The notes under the pieces were generated by a model. It searched no databases. It saw only the letters and a program-made list of their open reading frames with translations, and had not been told where the DNA came from. The position numbers and the translations under genes are program-made. From Prinia subflava (lineage: Eukaryota > Chordata > Aves > Passeriformes > Cisticolidae), in contig NC_086257.1 of the NCBI RefSeq assembly GCF_021018805.1, forward strand, positions 14,814,693-14,878,692: a stretch of DNA of 64,000 nt, in the 5' to 3' direction. The number at the start of each line of letters is the position of its first letter. Position 1 is the first letter of the stretch. Positions 47,290-61,200 of the stretch are shown one piece after another.

Positions 47290-50200
47290 GTCACAGGAGT
47301 TCAGCTTGACATTTTGATATCTCTGGATTTCAAGAAGATTCCTCAAAGGCATGCCTGCGTTTGGGGTTTCTGGCACAGCCTCTAGATTTATCTCTCTATC
47401 TGCTTGAGCTGGTGCAACCCCTTGTATTTTAGGACCAAATGTTGATAAATTGCTTGATAGTTACTTCTCGAGCTTGGGCTGCCTCCTTCACTCGGCGCTG
47501 TGCCAAGAAACACCCTCTGGCAAAGTCATGTTGTTCTAATGCATCGCAATGCAATCATGCCACTCTGTGATGAAGGATTGCTCGCCACATTTAAAATATT
47601 TAGCACAGCGTATCAGATTTGTCTCGTGCAAAAGGCAGCAAATTTATGGCCAGAGAAGAGAAAACAAGAGACAGGGGTTATGGAGGAGTAACAATGGCAG
47701 GAGCTGGTTACAGAGCATTAAAAAAAGTCAGTTTGTTCATTTGAGTTGTTCTTAATTTCACGGTGACTGTCCTCAGCTACTCTTGCCCTAGCATTGCAGA
47801 CCAGAAGGCTTTGAATGGCCCAGGACCCACACGGAAGTTCCCCACAGACATGAATTAGGGGCTTAGGTACTTAGCTACTGAAATTTATTGGGATAAAGAA
47901 TGCCATTTTCTTTGAGGTGATCACTGCAGACAGGATGGAGAAATACCTTAAGAAGCCATCCAGACTGCCTGGTTCCCAAGCAGGATCAGCTCAACCAAAG
48001 TCATTCCTTGGAGGTATTAGTCTCACTCTTCTCAAATGACTGAAGAAAGATGCTGAATTTCCCCCTTGGCTGGATTCCAGATGAAAGCAAAGATTCCCCT
48101 TTGTTTGTCGTGGGCAGGTCACTGAAGGCTGAATTCAGCCTGCCTGACCTCTCTGCCTCTGCTCTCAGTGGCAAGGGCTGGGGACACAGTCAGACCTCTC
48201 TTGCTGCAGAGGGTAATGTCACCCCTGTCCCATGCTTTGTACTCCCATGGGGCCAGGAGCCCAATTTGGGCAGCGGAGTCCATCTGGGATTAGAATCCCA
48301 AAAGATTAATGGAAGCCCACAGCCTGCCTCATGGAGCACCTCCTCACCTGTGGAGTGAGGGTAGCACCAGTTCCTGTGCTCAGGAAGGAGACTGGGAAGA
48401 TAAATACACTAAATGCATTGATGATGATGATTCTATGTAAGTACATTTTCTAGATAAAGAATTACAACATATTTGAGGAAAAGAATTATTTGCCAGCACC
48501 ACTGCAAATTATCTCCCTAAAATCTTACTTTGGACGGAACTTTAATGATTGACTCTTGTGTGAAAGGAAATAAATGTTACTTGTAGCCAAATGAATGTTT
48601 GTGCCAGCAGGCTAAAATATTACTGGGTTTATTAATAAGGAAAATCAGCAAGTATAGACTCAGCCAGGGGAGAAATCGAGCAACTTCAGAGTGTCCTCTT
48701 GCTGGCTGAACTTAGTAAGAATTGCAGGTAATCAGCATCTCTCAGGATCAGCTCTTTCATGTACATAACTGCTTCCACCACTCAACCCCTTCAATTTATG
48801 CCCTGAAGCATGAGATTTGATTATGTTTGTCACTGCAGCTTGCATAGCCTGTTAGTGGGCATTAAATCAGCTGTCACTTGATTCCCACCTACACACTGTT
48901 TGCTTCGGTGACCCCTTCACGGCAGAGAACTCCACAGGTTGTCTGCATTATGTGCTGCATAAAACATTACTGCCTCCTGCTTATTAATGGCTTGGCTCTA
49001 AATAAATTGCTGCCTTTAATTCCACTGAATGTCACCTTCTAATCAGGTGGCTGAAGAGGCTAACAAGCGAGGACTGCTCTGTTTCAATGCCTCCAATCCC
49101 TCTGCATCCCTCTTTCTCAAGGACCAGTGATTACCGTGGTGGTAAATCCTTCCCCAGCCACCCAACAGAGAGCAAGCAAGACTTTCAGTACACAGAAACA
49201 TTAGAGGGAACGGGTTTGTTCCCCTGCTACTTGTGTGCACTCAGTTTCACATTTGAGGGGCTTTAATTATGCACAAAAGGAATCAAATTATTCCGTCAGA
49301 ATTGTGGCAAGTGGCTCAGAGTAAAGTAAGCTAGTGGCTGTCACAAAATCAGGCTCCATCTGGAGCCACCAGTGTGGGAGAACCTGTGTGCTGTGGTACC
49401 TGTGCAACATGACAGGAGCTTCCAAAAACTGCTGAAAGCCAGGAGGTGTCTGCAAAAAAGAGCTCGTGTAGGGTTGCTCTGGGAAGGACATGAACTAATA
49501 TTGCTGCTGGCTTGGGGCAGGGAAGTACCTTGAGAAGGGGCTGAGGGCCTTGGTGCTTGGCTTCCTGATCACTGGGATGGAGAGCACGGGTTTCTTCCTT
49601 CTGCAAAAGCATTTTGGTGGCTCCACCAACCTATTATTCCCTAGGGAAGCTGCTTCTCCTGGCTTGCCTCTTCCCTTCTGTGTTCTCCAGCAGAATGGAC
49701 AAGGTTTCTGCAGACCTGTGCTCCCTTTCTTACATAAACAGAGATTTTTCTGGGTAATTGATATTTTTATAAGCACTCAGCTCTTAACAAAGGGAGTTAA
49801 TGCAGTTTGGCTGATGTTTCCAGATTTGCAAGGAAAGAAGAACCATTTCCTTACAATTCATCACCTCAGGAATAGGGTTCACCTTGGAAAAGCACTTTTC
49901 CTGCTGTGACTCTCTGGCTGCCACTCTTCCTCTGACTTACACTTCCTGCTGACTTTGAGAAGAAATGGCAAAAGCTCTAGAAAAAGGCAGAAAACACTAG
50001 AAGGCAGATGTGGTTTTGGGGGAATTTGTCATCGGCAAGACTTGTGGGGGGAAATGGGAGCAGTGCAGAGGAGCCAAATGCTTGGTGACCATCTGGAAGA
50101 AAAAGACAAAGGGAACGTGGTGAGGCACGTGGCTGGACTTTCACCTCTGCAGATTAAGAGCTGAATAATAAACTCATAATGTGGCTCTCAGGCAAAATAG

Positions 50201-53200
50201 AGCAAAACCAGAAGTAGCTGAGCCATAACAGGGCATCAGTTTGAAATGCCAGGAGAGCTGGACATGAAAGATGGGAAAATAATTTGCATGCTCATTAATT
50301 TTTTTTTTAATTGTCATCAAAAATTCTGCATTATGGGCTGAAGACTTCTGCACAGGGCGGATGAGGACAGGGCTGGGGACAGATGCCCACTCTCTTTGGG
50401 TCACTAGATGGCACAATTCTGGCTCTTTTCTTCCTCGCTCAAAGGCATTTTACAGCAAGAACCCAGCAGCCGCAGGGAGAGAACAGTTCTCGCTGCCGGA
50501 ACGGTGGCTGGACAGACTATTTCAGTCATTAATCACTTGCCCACAGTATTTAACAGATGCAGAAGAGCAAACTGTGGGAGTCCAGCCCCAGCTGAGAGAG
50601 AAAACCTTGCATTCTTGGTGGAATTTTACTTTAGTCTCTTGGAAAGTTTATGAAATGACTCTAAGTAGATGTGTCTAAGCTGGGACAAAGTCTTCAGCTA
50701 GTGAAGATGCATTGCTGCAGGTGTACCCTGGAGTCTGAGCTTTGTAGCTACCAGCAAAGGTCTAGGCAGCCTCCAAAATCACTCCCCCATGCCCAAGGGC
50801 TGGTTCTATTTGTGCTGCTGCCTTTTGTGTGTCCTTGCAGGAGAGCAGTCCCCTCACAGGAATCAAAGCACTTGGCAAAACACCTTCGGAACAAAACCTG
50901 GATGCGGGTTAGTGAGATGCAACACTCAGAGGTAACTGTGTTTATTACATCCCACTGATGGTACAGCGTGTAAGAAAAACACAGTTCTGCACTACTGCTC
51001 CTGTCTGCTGGAAATATTTTTCAGATCTACTGAATTCGCACCAAAATTGCACAGCAATGTCTGTGAAAAGGCAGGAAATACATATCTTGGGAAACATTGA
51101 TACAGTAGGAGATAGCCTAGTTCACAAGGTCACAGTAAGAGTGAGCACTAAGTACAGCTGGAGATGGTAAAAGCCCTCATGAGCAAGGCTGATCGAGGCA
51201 GGGAGAGGATGAGATGCTGCAGGCAGAAAAGGACAGCCATTGCAGGTGTCATTTTTTTATTTCCCTCACTTGCCTGTATCAAAATGGGAAATCAATAGCT
51301 ATCTGTAAGGCATGGAATCAACTTAGCAAAGATCTTACCTAAACACTTTATTGTTTTCCACAACCTGCAAACAGACAGATCCCTGGCAGAGTGCACGGAG
51401 CTGTCAGGGGAGAGGACAACGGGGAGCCCCAGTTCAAGGGGCAGGCACACAGGGAGGAAAGGTGCTACTCCCAGCTCTCAGCTCAATCCCTGACTCTCCC
51501 TGTGCCCTGCGAAATGAAGACTGTGGTGCCCAAACATAGAAAAATACCCCTTGTAAGCTAGTGAAAATATGGAGAAACCTAAAAAGCTATTGGAACTGAT
51601 GGATTAAATGTTGGGCCTCATCTCAGCTGGAAATTGCAACTGAGCAAAAAGCCTTGGTAAGCCATCAATGGCTATCAGCAGGGGAAAATCATCTATTGTC
51701 ATTTCTAGTGAGCTGCTGCTGAATGGAATGCAGGTAGCTATTAAAGAAATACCTTGATAACTGAGCTCACCTGATACATCTTTAGCCTTCAGGACTGGTT
51801 GTGATTTTGAAAGAAAAAATAAGTCCTGTTTACTTTCTGGGAGGTTTCTTGCTAATGAATATACAATTAAAGTAGAATAGATCTGCACTGTGACCTCATA
51901 ATGAGCTAATGAGGAGTGAATCCTGCAGTCATGAAACCAGTGGCAGTATTAAATCAAACAGGGATTAACAATGAAATATTAACAGCTGACCAAAACATCA
52001 GATAGACTGTCAGCAGAGTTTGAATAATGAAGCAATGCAGTACTGGACTGGTTACAAAACATTAACCTAGCAAAACTAAGAGTTGCTGTGACCTTTTCCT
52101 GGTCCTCTTGTGCAGGAGATAGGTCCTCAAAACCTACCATAGAGTTTGGCTAGAACAGAAGTATTATTAAGGAATTAACTCTTATTCTATACAGATCCCG
52201 AAGAAGAGAGGCTCACAAGTGTTAATGCAATATTCCTCTTCATATGCATAGAATATTTGTACATAAATTCTTTGCATGTGAAGTGTATTTGAGGAGGATG
52301 AGTTAAAGAACTATGTGTGTGCTCTATTTGTGGATCCCAATGAGGAACATAGGGCTGAAAGGACTAAAGAAACTAACCCTTAATATTCACCCCTGTCAGG
52401 GCACAGACATTCAGTGCCCACTGAGCCACTGCTTGGTGTGACCTGCATGTTGCAAGCCACAAAACAGCTCCACCACCTTAAAACAGGCTGAAGACCATTA
52501 GGACAAAGGCCCAGAATTCTCCTCAAGCGCTGAACAAGAGAAATCAGTGGTCTGAGATTTGTAATTACACCTGCATTTCTTCTCTGCTAAATAAGAAATA
52601 AATCTTCACTGCAAAAAATAACCTTTGTGCCTAGAAAAAAGCTATAGAAAACAAGAGCAAGAGGCTGGCAGGCACCCCTGAGTGTTTGTGGGGAGGGATG
52701 ATGTGCTGGCTGCATAGGCTGGGGAGTTTTTGGTTCAGAGTTGATGATGTCTTTGCTGGGTACCTCCTCCCCAGGGGCATCTCTGAGCTGGGTGAGCCGG
52801 GCTGAGGCTGCCTGCAGCATCTCTCCTCCCTCGGGGAGGCTGAGGGAGCATTTGTCTCTCTGGGCAGGAGCAGGGATGTGGGCAGTGGAGCAGTCACTGA
52901 GCACAGCTCTGCCTCTGGGGTGTGTTCACCCTCCATCTCTTTCCCAGTGTGTCCCTGAAGGAGCAGGGGAGCAGGGACACAGCCCAGGACGCAGACCCAA
53001 AAATGTTACAAGAGTTTCCCTGCCCTAGCAGAGAGTATCAACAGTGTCAGCTCTCCTGCCCCAAAGACCCACAGAAAATACATTTCTGATGTGGCTGTTA
53101 AAAAGTTCAAAAAGAAATAAAACAACCACCAAGCTCTGAATGCAGTTTCCTGCAATAACAGACAAAAATTCCTGTCACCTCCAGATCTCTTTGTGCATTC

Positions 53201-54320
53201 TTGGTATAATCTGTGAATTCATCACATCGCTCATAACTCTTGTACTTATTGTCTCTCAGGACCTTGTAAAAAAGCCTCCATCACCTCCCCTACTGTGTTT
53301 ACATCTGTTTGATACAGCTCATCTGTTGGCAGTAACCTGCTCTCAGTTTGGCTGACATAAACGTCTGCCAGCCCAAGCAGCACGAGCTCTGCAGGCACAA
53401 ACTCTGCGTGCAGGAGCCTCCCGTGCCCAGGCAGGGCTCTTGCTGAGATGGCTGTGCTGTGGTCCGAGCCCTGTGGAGGTGCCTGGGGCTGCAGCAGAGC
53501 CATCCAGACCTGCTGTTGTCCTGCTGGTCCAGGCCCTGCGTGGTGCTCCACTTGCAGCCGTGTCAGGGCTGGGTAATGTTCTGGCCTTGCTGGTCAGTTC
53601 TGTGCTGCAGCACAAGGTGCTGCTTCCAGATAACCCAACAGGACTGGGCCCTTCATTTTCCATCACAGGGGTTGTCAGAAGTGCTGCTTGGGATACAGCT
53701 CACTCCACCCTCAGCCAGCCCATCTCCCTCTAGCCCACATAACATAAGGTTTCACTTCATACTGTCTGGGAGAAGGAAATCCAGCCTCCCCATCAAGCAG
53801 TCCATGGAGGAAGCCTCCCTCTGGTAGTGCTTCATCATTCCCAGCAGTGCACACCCAGCTGAGACCCCACCTTTGTTTCTCCACTGCCCCTAAGCAGATA
53901 AATCTTTGTGCTGGGAGACTTTTCTCAACCCTCAGCACCCATGATATGGTGTGGTGCCCACGGTCAGAAAGGACTGAGTTTGGACAGTTCCTACCAACCC
54001 TAAGAAAACTCTGTCTCAGCTTCTCTCTCCATTAAAGGCGTGCAAGAATGTTCACATCCACCCTTAGGGAACATGTTAAGCCATACAGGGTTTTTCCTCC
54101 CCTACCTTAGTGAAGACCTGAGTGATGGTCTAACCTCATCCAGCCTATGGCAGCCTGGACTGCAGCAGGGGACAGCAGTCCTGAACTGGGTTTAAATACC
54201 TTTTGATAGAAAGGGACAATAGATTTTAGTATCATTTATCCTAGTTTCTAGCTAATGTAGATATATTGTAATGCACAAGCTCAGACTTTGGATCTTCACT
54301 CACTTTGTCCAAGCAATGTT
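47290..54320. other. Convergent intergenic region between TMEM207 and CLDN16
   Basis: About 7 kb with no supported gene. A compact block at about 47,470-47,690, rich in homeodomain/POU-like ATGCATCGCAATGC words, may be a conserved non-coding element. Another GC-richer block lies at about 50,440-50,530. The GC-rich stretch at 52,670-53,730 is open in several frames without domains. No intact mobile element was recognised. Confidence 0.5.
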
Positions 54321-54326
54321 TTTATT
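54321..54326 (-). terminator. Candidate CLDN16 polyadenylation signal
   Basis: TTTATT on the plus strand gives AATAAA on the CLDN16 strand, about 740 bases after the stop. An AGTAAA variant at about 54,850-54,855 is a nearer but weaker alternative. No transcript evidence is available. Confidence 0.3.
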
Positions 54327-54986
54327 AAGCAGAATGAAGCTGGCAATTTCCAGATTTCAGTGAGTTTAGAGCATCTGTAGTGTACCTTTTAACACTGATT
54401 GAGAAAGACTGTATTTTTCAGGGAAGAATGCACCTGCATTTACAGTATTTTCTCAGTGCGGAGGTTCATGGACCAAAGACAGGGTCAGACATTTAACACA
54501 GCTCTTATCTCCTAAAAACCCCCCAGCTGCCTGTAAGAGGGGCAGACCCCCCTGCTGAGTGCACAGGGTCCAGATGTAGGTCAGTCTGTCCTTCCTTTTG
54601 CCAGGATCTTCTCCTTTGTACACTCTGTTGCCACGTTGCCAGGATGGCACAGATCCTTCTTGCAGTTTGGGGATCTTCATGCAGAACACTGCTGTCTGAT
54701 TCAGGACTGGCTGATTTATCTCACTTCTACCAATAGTGTCGAGACAAATGCTGAAAAGAGTTTGTGTTGGTTATTTCAGTCCGTGCTTACGCAAGTGGCC
54801 TTGGCATCCAAGACAAGAGGATTGCAGGAAGCAGGATCTTCTCAGAGTTTACTTTCTTGGAGGAAAGGTATTCTGAAGTTCTCATAATGCGAACATTGTG
54901 GCATACAGTAGATCCTTGAAATTCAACTGCATCTGTATCACAACCACAAGAGCTTGAGTCTCTGTGCAATCCCCTACAAATAAAAG

Positions 54987-55082
54987 CACAGCTCTTTCTG
55001 GAGCACTTACCTCCTCCTCACACCCTTGTGTCCACCACAGCTCTCTGGAGTACTTACCTCCTCCTCACACCCTTGTGTCCAC
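54987..55082 (-). repeat. 47-49 bp tandem duplication across the CLDN16 stop codon
   Basis: Two adjacent copies, 54,987-55,035 and 55,036-55,082, begin CACAGCTCT and end TTGTGTCCAC. They differ by a 2-base indel and one substitution. The right copy holds the real last codons and stop of CLDN16. The left copy repeats them in the 3' UTR. Each copy also contains GAGGAGGTAAGT on the gene strand, a good 5' splice-site match lying just after the stop. Confidence 0.95.
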
Positions 55083-55204
55083 GGCGTACATTTTGGAGGT
55101 GGCTGTTTGCGAGTACGGCAAATGCGCGTTTGTTACGACGGTCATGGCTGAGGAGTAGCCTTTCCTCAAGGGGTAGGCAGAATGCAGTCTTCCAGAGCTG
55201 CTCT
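55065..55204 (-). CDS. CLDN16: CLDN16 exon 5: cytosolic tail and stop
   Basis: Encodes residues 193-237 after split Glu192. It contains [11 protein letters not shown], close to human YPYSLRKAYSAAG, and ends KMYAVDTRV with TGA at 55,067-55,065. The acceptor is tgcctcacag. A shift of two bases would break the frame, which fixes the boundary. Confidence 0.93.
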
Positions 55205-58200
55205 CTGTGAGGCACAGGGAGAGAAATAGGAACTGCTAATGAGAGCTTGGTGACTTTCAGCTGCAAGGTTTGGTTATTCAGGGGAAGCAGCACTCCACGA
55301 TGTGACATAATAGCAACACACTTTATAAGCAACACACTTACACCTTGGCTCCCACATGAAGACCTTGATGTGCTTTTTAGAGCTGCCTAAGATTATTCCC
55401 ATTCTACAGCTGAAAATATCACCACTGGAGATGAGCAACCGTGGCAAAGGACTTTCCCCACCCTGTGCACCTGTAGCACACCCTGAGCAATGGCTCTGTC
55501 CCTGAGCTGTGCTTCAGCGGTGCTTCCTCACCTCTGAAGAGATACATGCAGCAGGTGAGCAGGGAGCCAGACAAGAAGCAGCCAAATGACCCTGCCATGC
55601 CGAGCCAGCAGGACCAACCAAACTTGTACTGGATGCCCAGGAAGATGTTGTGGAAGAGCAGAGAGGAGCGCTCCACGTAGACATCCACAGCGTACCACAC
55701 GGAGCCCGTGATGCCAGGGAGACCTGCAGGGTGGGACAGAGGCGCCACACAGAACCACGAGGGATCAAATCTACAGCTACAGCTGCTCTTTGCTGAGTCA
55801 GACTTCAGTGAAGACCTTCCTGGGATGGCAGGTTTTGGCCCCTGTCCATGCTCAGTCTTTGCTGGATTCACCCTGGCTCCTGCAGATATCCTGTGCTGCC
55901 AGGCAGAGGCTGCTCCTCATGGCTTGGCACTCACGCACACCTCCAGCACACTGACAGCACTCAGTTTCTGCAGAAAAAGGCAGAAAGCTCCTCCCCTCTC
56001 AGCTGCTTGTAAAGTTGTCTCCAGAATTTTAATTTTCTGATCTGTTTTGATTTTCAGAACTTTGATGATGCTTTTCAGACAGACTTTGAGAGGTGAATGG
56101 AAGATGCTTAAAAGAGCCTCTTGACGTGTTTTACACGTGCTCCCAGTGGCTGGAGTTATTAAATCTGCTTAGACTGAAGAAGAGGTAGCTGCTTGATATT
56201 GGCGTAAAAACAAATGATACTATTTGGTACCTAGTTGGCCATTTATTTTTGTATTTAAAATTCTCCCACTGGCTGTAACAGCAAAGCACCTCAGCTGGTT
56301 GGGTATTTATCACCTAGAAGGGACAGACAGGTTATTATCCTTTTATTAGAGATCAGCTGCAGAGATTTTGTGTTAAGTGACTTGCCCAATGTCACACAAT
56401 CTGTGGCAGAGCCAGGAACCAAACCAGGATGCCAGGACTTTCTAGTCCTCAGCAACGGGTCTGGAGACCTGCAGCAAGGTTTCTTTGCCATATCAACAAC
56501 CTCAACTGCCCCACAGTGAAACAGCAATAAATGGAAGTCAGTCAACTCAAAGCCAAGTCACTTGGTCAAAAAATGAACTGAAAAAGATCAATTATGTGCT
56601 GTTTGAGGCAGGTGGTGAACAGAAGAAGCTGCATTATACAAAATAATAAAGATCCTTCCTCCTACAGAAAATCACCAACGAAAATAAAAGAAGGCTTTTA
56701 ACGCTTCCCCACTTTGCTAAAGGGTGTCCTAGAGAATGGGGAAACAGTGGGGAAATACCTGCAAGGAGCAACATAACCCCAGATGCCAGGCAGATGCGCA
56801 GCTTGATGAGAGGCTCATCGGGAAGGAATTTCACACAATCTAGTCCCAGGACCAGGAAGAGAAATCCAAGTCCTGACAGGATGTCTGCTGCTATCATCAT
56901 GGCTCGGGTCAGCACCAGCTTCACTGCAGGACAAAAGCAGATCGTTCTAGTGCACAAGGAATGGAAATGTGGGCATGTAATGGGGTCAGAGCTCATAGGA
57001 ATATTTTTTTTTTGGTGTTCAGCTTTTTTCAGCTTCCCCTGGGAGTAATACCTGACTGAGAAAAGAAACATGTCTCTAATTATCTGTCACTGAGTAGAAC
57101 AGATACTCCAAGTCTACACTCAAGTGTTTCCACCACTTGTAGAAACATCTCTGACTCTTACATACCAGAATGCTCAGCGTAGATGGAGTCGTACTCATCA
57201 CAAGTTTGGATCCCATCAAAAACGTTTGTGACACATTCCCACCACAGGCCACGGCATTTTGTACTCACCTGTGGATTGAGAAGACAAACAAGATATTTTA
57301 TAGGTTAAAATATCCACCAACACAGCAGGTGGGCATCTTAGCCCTTCAACAGAAATCCTGGTCCAGTTACAATGATGGTAAACCAGAGGGTTTAGCTTGA
57401 GGAGAAAAAACAGAAGAATGGAGGAAAAGGAATGTTTTCTGTATCCCTACTAATGTTATTACATTAGAGAAAAAAAAATCAGACTAGACATCAGGGAAAA
57501 AAAAAAAAACCCTTGCCTACTGGTAAGGATAAAAATTTTGAAGGAAATTTCTGGGAAGAGCTGGGGGTGGCTGACCAGAAAGATCTAAGCACAGGTTTGC
57601 TCAGTCATTGCCAAACACTTGTCTAGGCTGAGCTGGGCAGGGCCAAGGACCAGACAACCTGAGACTTGGCAGCCTGTGCTCCCCTTCCTTACACCATCCT
57701 CCTGACAGGGGAGGAGCAGCTCAGAGAGTGGGAGAAGAGTGCAGAGGAGTCTGGATGTGAGCCCCTCTGCAGATACCTGGGGAGGGCTGCCCCCAAATGA
57801 CTCAGTCACCAACACTGGCTGGGAAATGAGAGGCAGCCAGTGCTGATCCTGGCCCTGGGGCTCCCGATGTGCTACCAGCCGTGGGACCACGTGTGCCCAA
57901 GCCACAGTCATCACTGAGACATCCAGACCGGGGCAGCATCGTGGTTCATCGTCTCCGCTGTCCTCCAGCTGCAGATACCATTCCCAGCCCAGCCTTCCGT
58001 AAATCACTTTAATATGGGAGGCGTTTTCATTACCAATGCAAATACGGCAACAAGCACCTCTGAAATATTCCTGGAATTGCTCATACAAGGAGCAGAGTTA
58101 ATGTCGGTGCCTCTTTGGACTCCAGCCCGCCCACTGCTGCCAGCGACACCCGCTGCAGTTAATGGAAAGAGAAACTCTTCCAGCAAATGGGTTTCACGCA

Positions 58201-61200
58201 GGGGAAGGGGACCAGGCATGCTTGGATGATGCAACAAATTCATTTTTCTTGCACTGTGTAAATCACAAAGCAGATAATAACATATCTCAGACACGTAATA
58301 AAGTCTTATTCAGGATGTATTGAAGTCTGTAGCCAACCGCAGTATTTTCTCCACAACACAATGTCTGAGCCAAACTGTGCACCTCCTCTGTGATACTGCT
58401 CTGTGGATCAAAGGGGAGGAAAAATGACTCGCTCCTTCAGACTGCCAGAAGAGATACTATTTATATTTGAACAAAACAATATACGTGTTTTGTTTCACGA
58501 AGGTGAAAAGTGCTTAACATTTCTGAGAATTTCAGGACATATTTAATGAAAAATGTGGTAAATGATAAAAAATGAGAAGTGCTGATGGAAATAAAACCCC
58601 TAATTTAATTGATTCTGTGCTTTTCAAGAGAACAGTCTTGTAAAAGAATTTGCCATGTTTACATTCAATGTATTTTTACCATAGCCTTCTTAATTCAGTT
58701 GCAGGTCCTCTTCTCTCTTAACTCACCACTGTTCAAGTTGTGCTTGAAATTAGCATATTTTTATTAAATTACATTTTGTTCCACTTGTATTTATGTAATT
58801 TCTCTTTCCTCCCAAACCACCATAGGCTTATTTATACTACTCTGCATTCAGCGAATAATGTCACTTACTTCCTCACTTGCTGATATTATTACTGTTTTTT
58901 AAATCTTACAAGCAGCATCTGCATCTAAATTATTTATAAAGAGACTAACAGGATTCCAGGCTCTGTCACCCTCCAAGCAAAACAGAGGTTTTAAGCACAA
59001 CAGTTATGGTCTAGCTTGTGAAACAGCCCCCTTCCCAGACTAACAAAAAGTTGATTAATGTTTTTTGTTTCTTGGGATGTTTCAGTTGTCATTACTCCTG
59101 CTAGAGCCAGCATGGGCAAAGCAGAAACCAGCCCATCTCCACACAGCCTGTGTGCAGCCAGGGATAAATGTCCTGTTGCCTGGTGCAGGAGGGAGAGGAA
59201 CAGGTGTCACTGTGGGGACCTGTGGCTGCCCTGAGCCACTGCTGAGCTATTCTGGTTTCTGCTGCCAAGGGCCAACACTTGCTCCTCTCTGCTTTGTGCC
59301 CTCTTGATCCTTCTGGTTGTTAATCTGCTCCCAAGCCACCCTTGGGCATCTTGCCTTGCACAGACCTTCAGGCACATGGGAACTCGCTGCTGTAAGGGGA
59401 CAGGGGTCAGGGCATGGGGCATCACGTGGGGACACGGATTTCCCCATCCCATGGCTGGACCCCTGCACCACGTTGGTAGCACTGATTCCCCATCAGCTCT
59501 CTCCCCCTACAGCAGATCTCCTCCAGCTTCCCTGGGCCCAGCTGAGGACTCTCTGAGCAGCCAGACATCACAGCCATGCTCCTCATCCCCCACTCTGATT
59601 ACAAAACACATTGCCACGACCTGCTTTCCCTAACACAAGTATGCGTGTAAAACATGAACTGCATAATGACTGTAATACATATAATTATATCCTATTCATA
59701 ATGTATAATTAATATTAAAATAATTCTCATACAGAAAAAAAAGAAAATTACAGAATAAGCACACACTTCTCCTTCTGGGGAAAGCGGAGAAGACAAACAT
59801 GTTAGCGATGTGAGTCACAGTGTTTTAGCGCACTCGGAGAAGGTGCCAGCAGACAATGATTACAAGCTCAGCTCGAGAGTAAAACAGGCAGCATTTAACA
59901 GTGGTGGTGGTATTTATAATCCACCTGCAAGAGGGAGGGCCTGTCTACACAATACAGCACTCGTTGAGAAGTAGATTATGGGCTTTTTCCACTACAAACT
60001 ACAGCAAAAATTGACCCAGCCCTGCCTTGAAGCTTCACAGGGAGTCACCAACTTAAACATCTTTCTGTATGGCTGTAACCTGTTGTTTTGGAAGGGAGGT
60101 GAGGGGCTGTGAAAGCTGAGTCAGGGCCCCTGCAGCCTCTCTGAAGGTGGCTGCTCCTGGCACTCTCTGGGCCCTTCTTGCTGGGATGCCCCTCTAGAGT
60201 GAGACCACAGTGAGGGCTTCATCCTCCCCGGCTGCTGAGGACCAGGGTCAAAGCCAAGCCAAGAACCAGCAGCTGCTGAAGGATGGAGTTCCCATCTCCT
60301 GGAGTCAAAGTTGCCTAACTTACCCTTTTTCCAGCTGAAAACAGGAGTCATTGCGGACTCCACGCCTTTCTGGCTGTGGACATTCGCGTGTTTAGAGAGG
60401 CAGTGAGTCATTAGGGTCATTAAGGAGATCAGTGGTCACGTATTAAGGCTGGGGGCGTTTTGCTGCATTGTTTAGTATTCACACTCAGAGCCGGAATGTG
60501 AGAATAGTGGTTGCTAATAACCAAACTGGGTGTTAATGGAGCACTTCGGACAGCCCATCGCAGGTGCCTTTGCGCTAGGAAGACAAGGTTACACAGCCTC
60601 AGGGTAAAGGACCAGTTCTTTACTGGACTCACTACGCTCAGGAGCTGGGCTTCTCTCATCAGGTTTTCCCCACAATTGGATTCCCTTGACTCTTCTGAGT
60701 ATGCTGATACCTTCATCTGAGTACTTCCTGAAAGGAATCTGAACTATTTCCCAAATGGAGAGTCATATCCCATCCAGCATCACTGGGTGCACTCTATTTG
60801 CCCTGTAAAGAGGCATACTGAGCAGACATGCTGACCACCAGGAATTGCACTGCATTGGATCATCACCTCAGCACTTACATCCACCTTTCAGGGTTTCTGA
60901 CAGTCACATTGTCTGGATTTCTTGTGGCATAGAGAAAAAAATTTCCTTGTAATTCGTTTATCCTTCTTTCCTTGGATAATTCACCTCTTCATGTACTGCA
61001 GCTGAACGCTGTATTGCAATCACTGAGTGCAGAGGAGCTCATGGTTTCATATCTTGGATAGCAGATAGAAAGTTGGCTCCTGATACATTCAGCCAAACTT
61101 TCTGTCTTGAAGGTGTTTCACCTTCACTGCCTAAACAATCAAATTTGCCAGAGAGCAGATTCCTACACTGTGGACCTTCAGCTTAAATGTACAGAAATGA

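Noticed and set aside
57585..58088. 167-codon minus-strand frame in CLDN16 intron 1
   Set aside because: The claudin-16 frame is complete without it, and it shows no recognisable domain or good splice sites.
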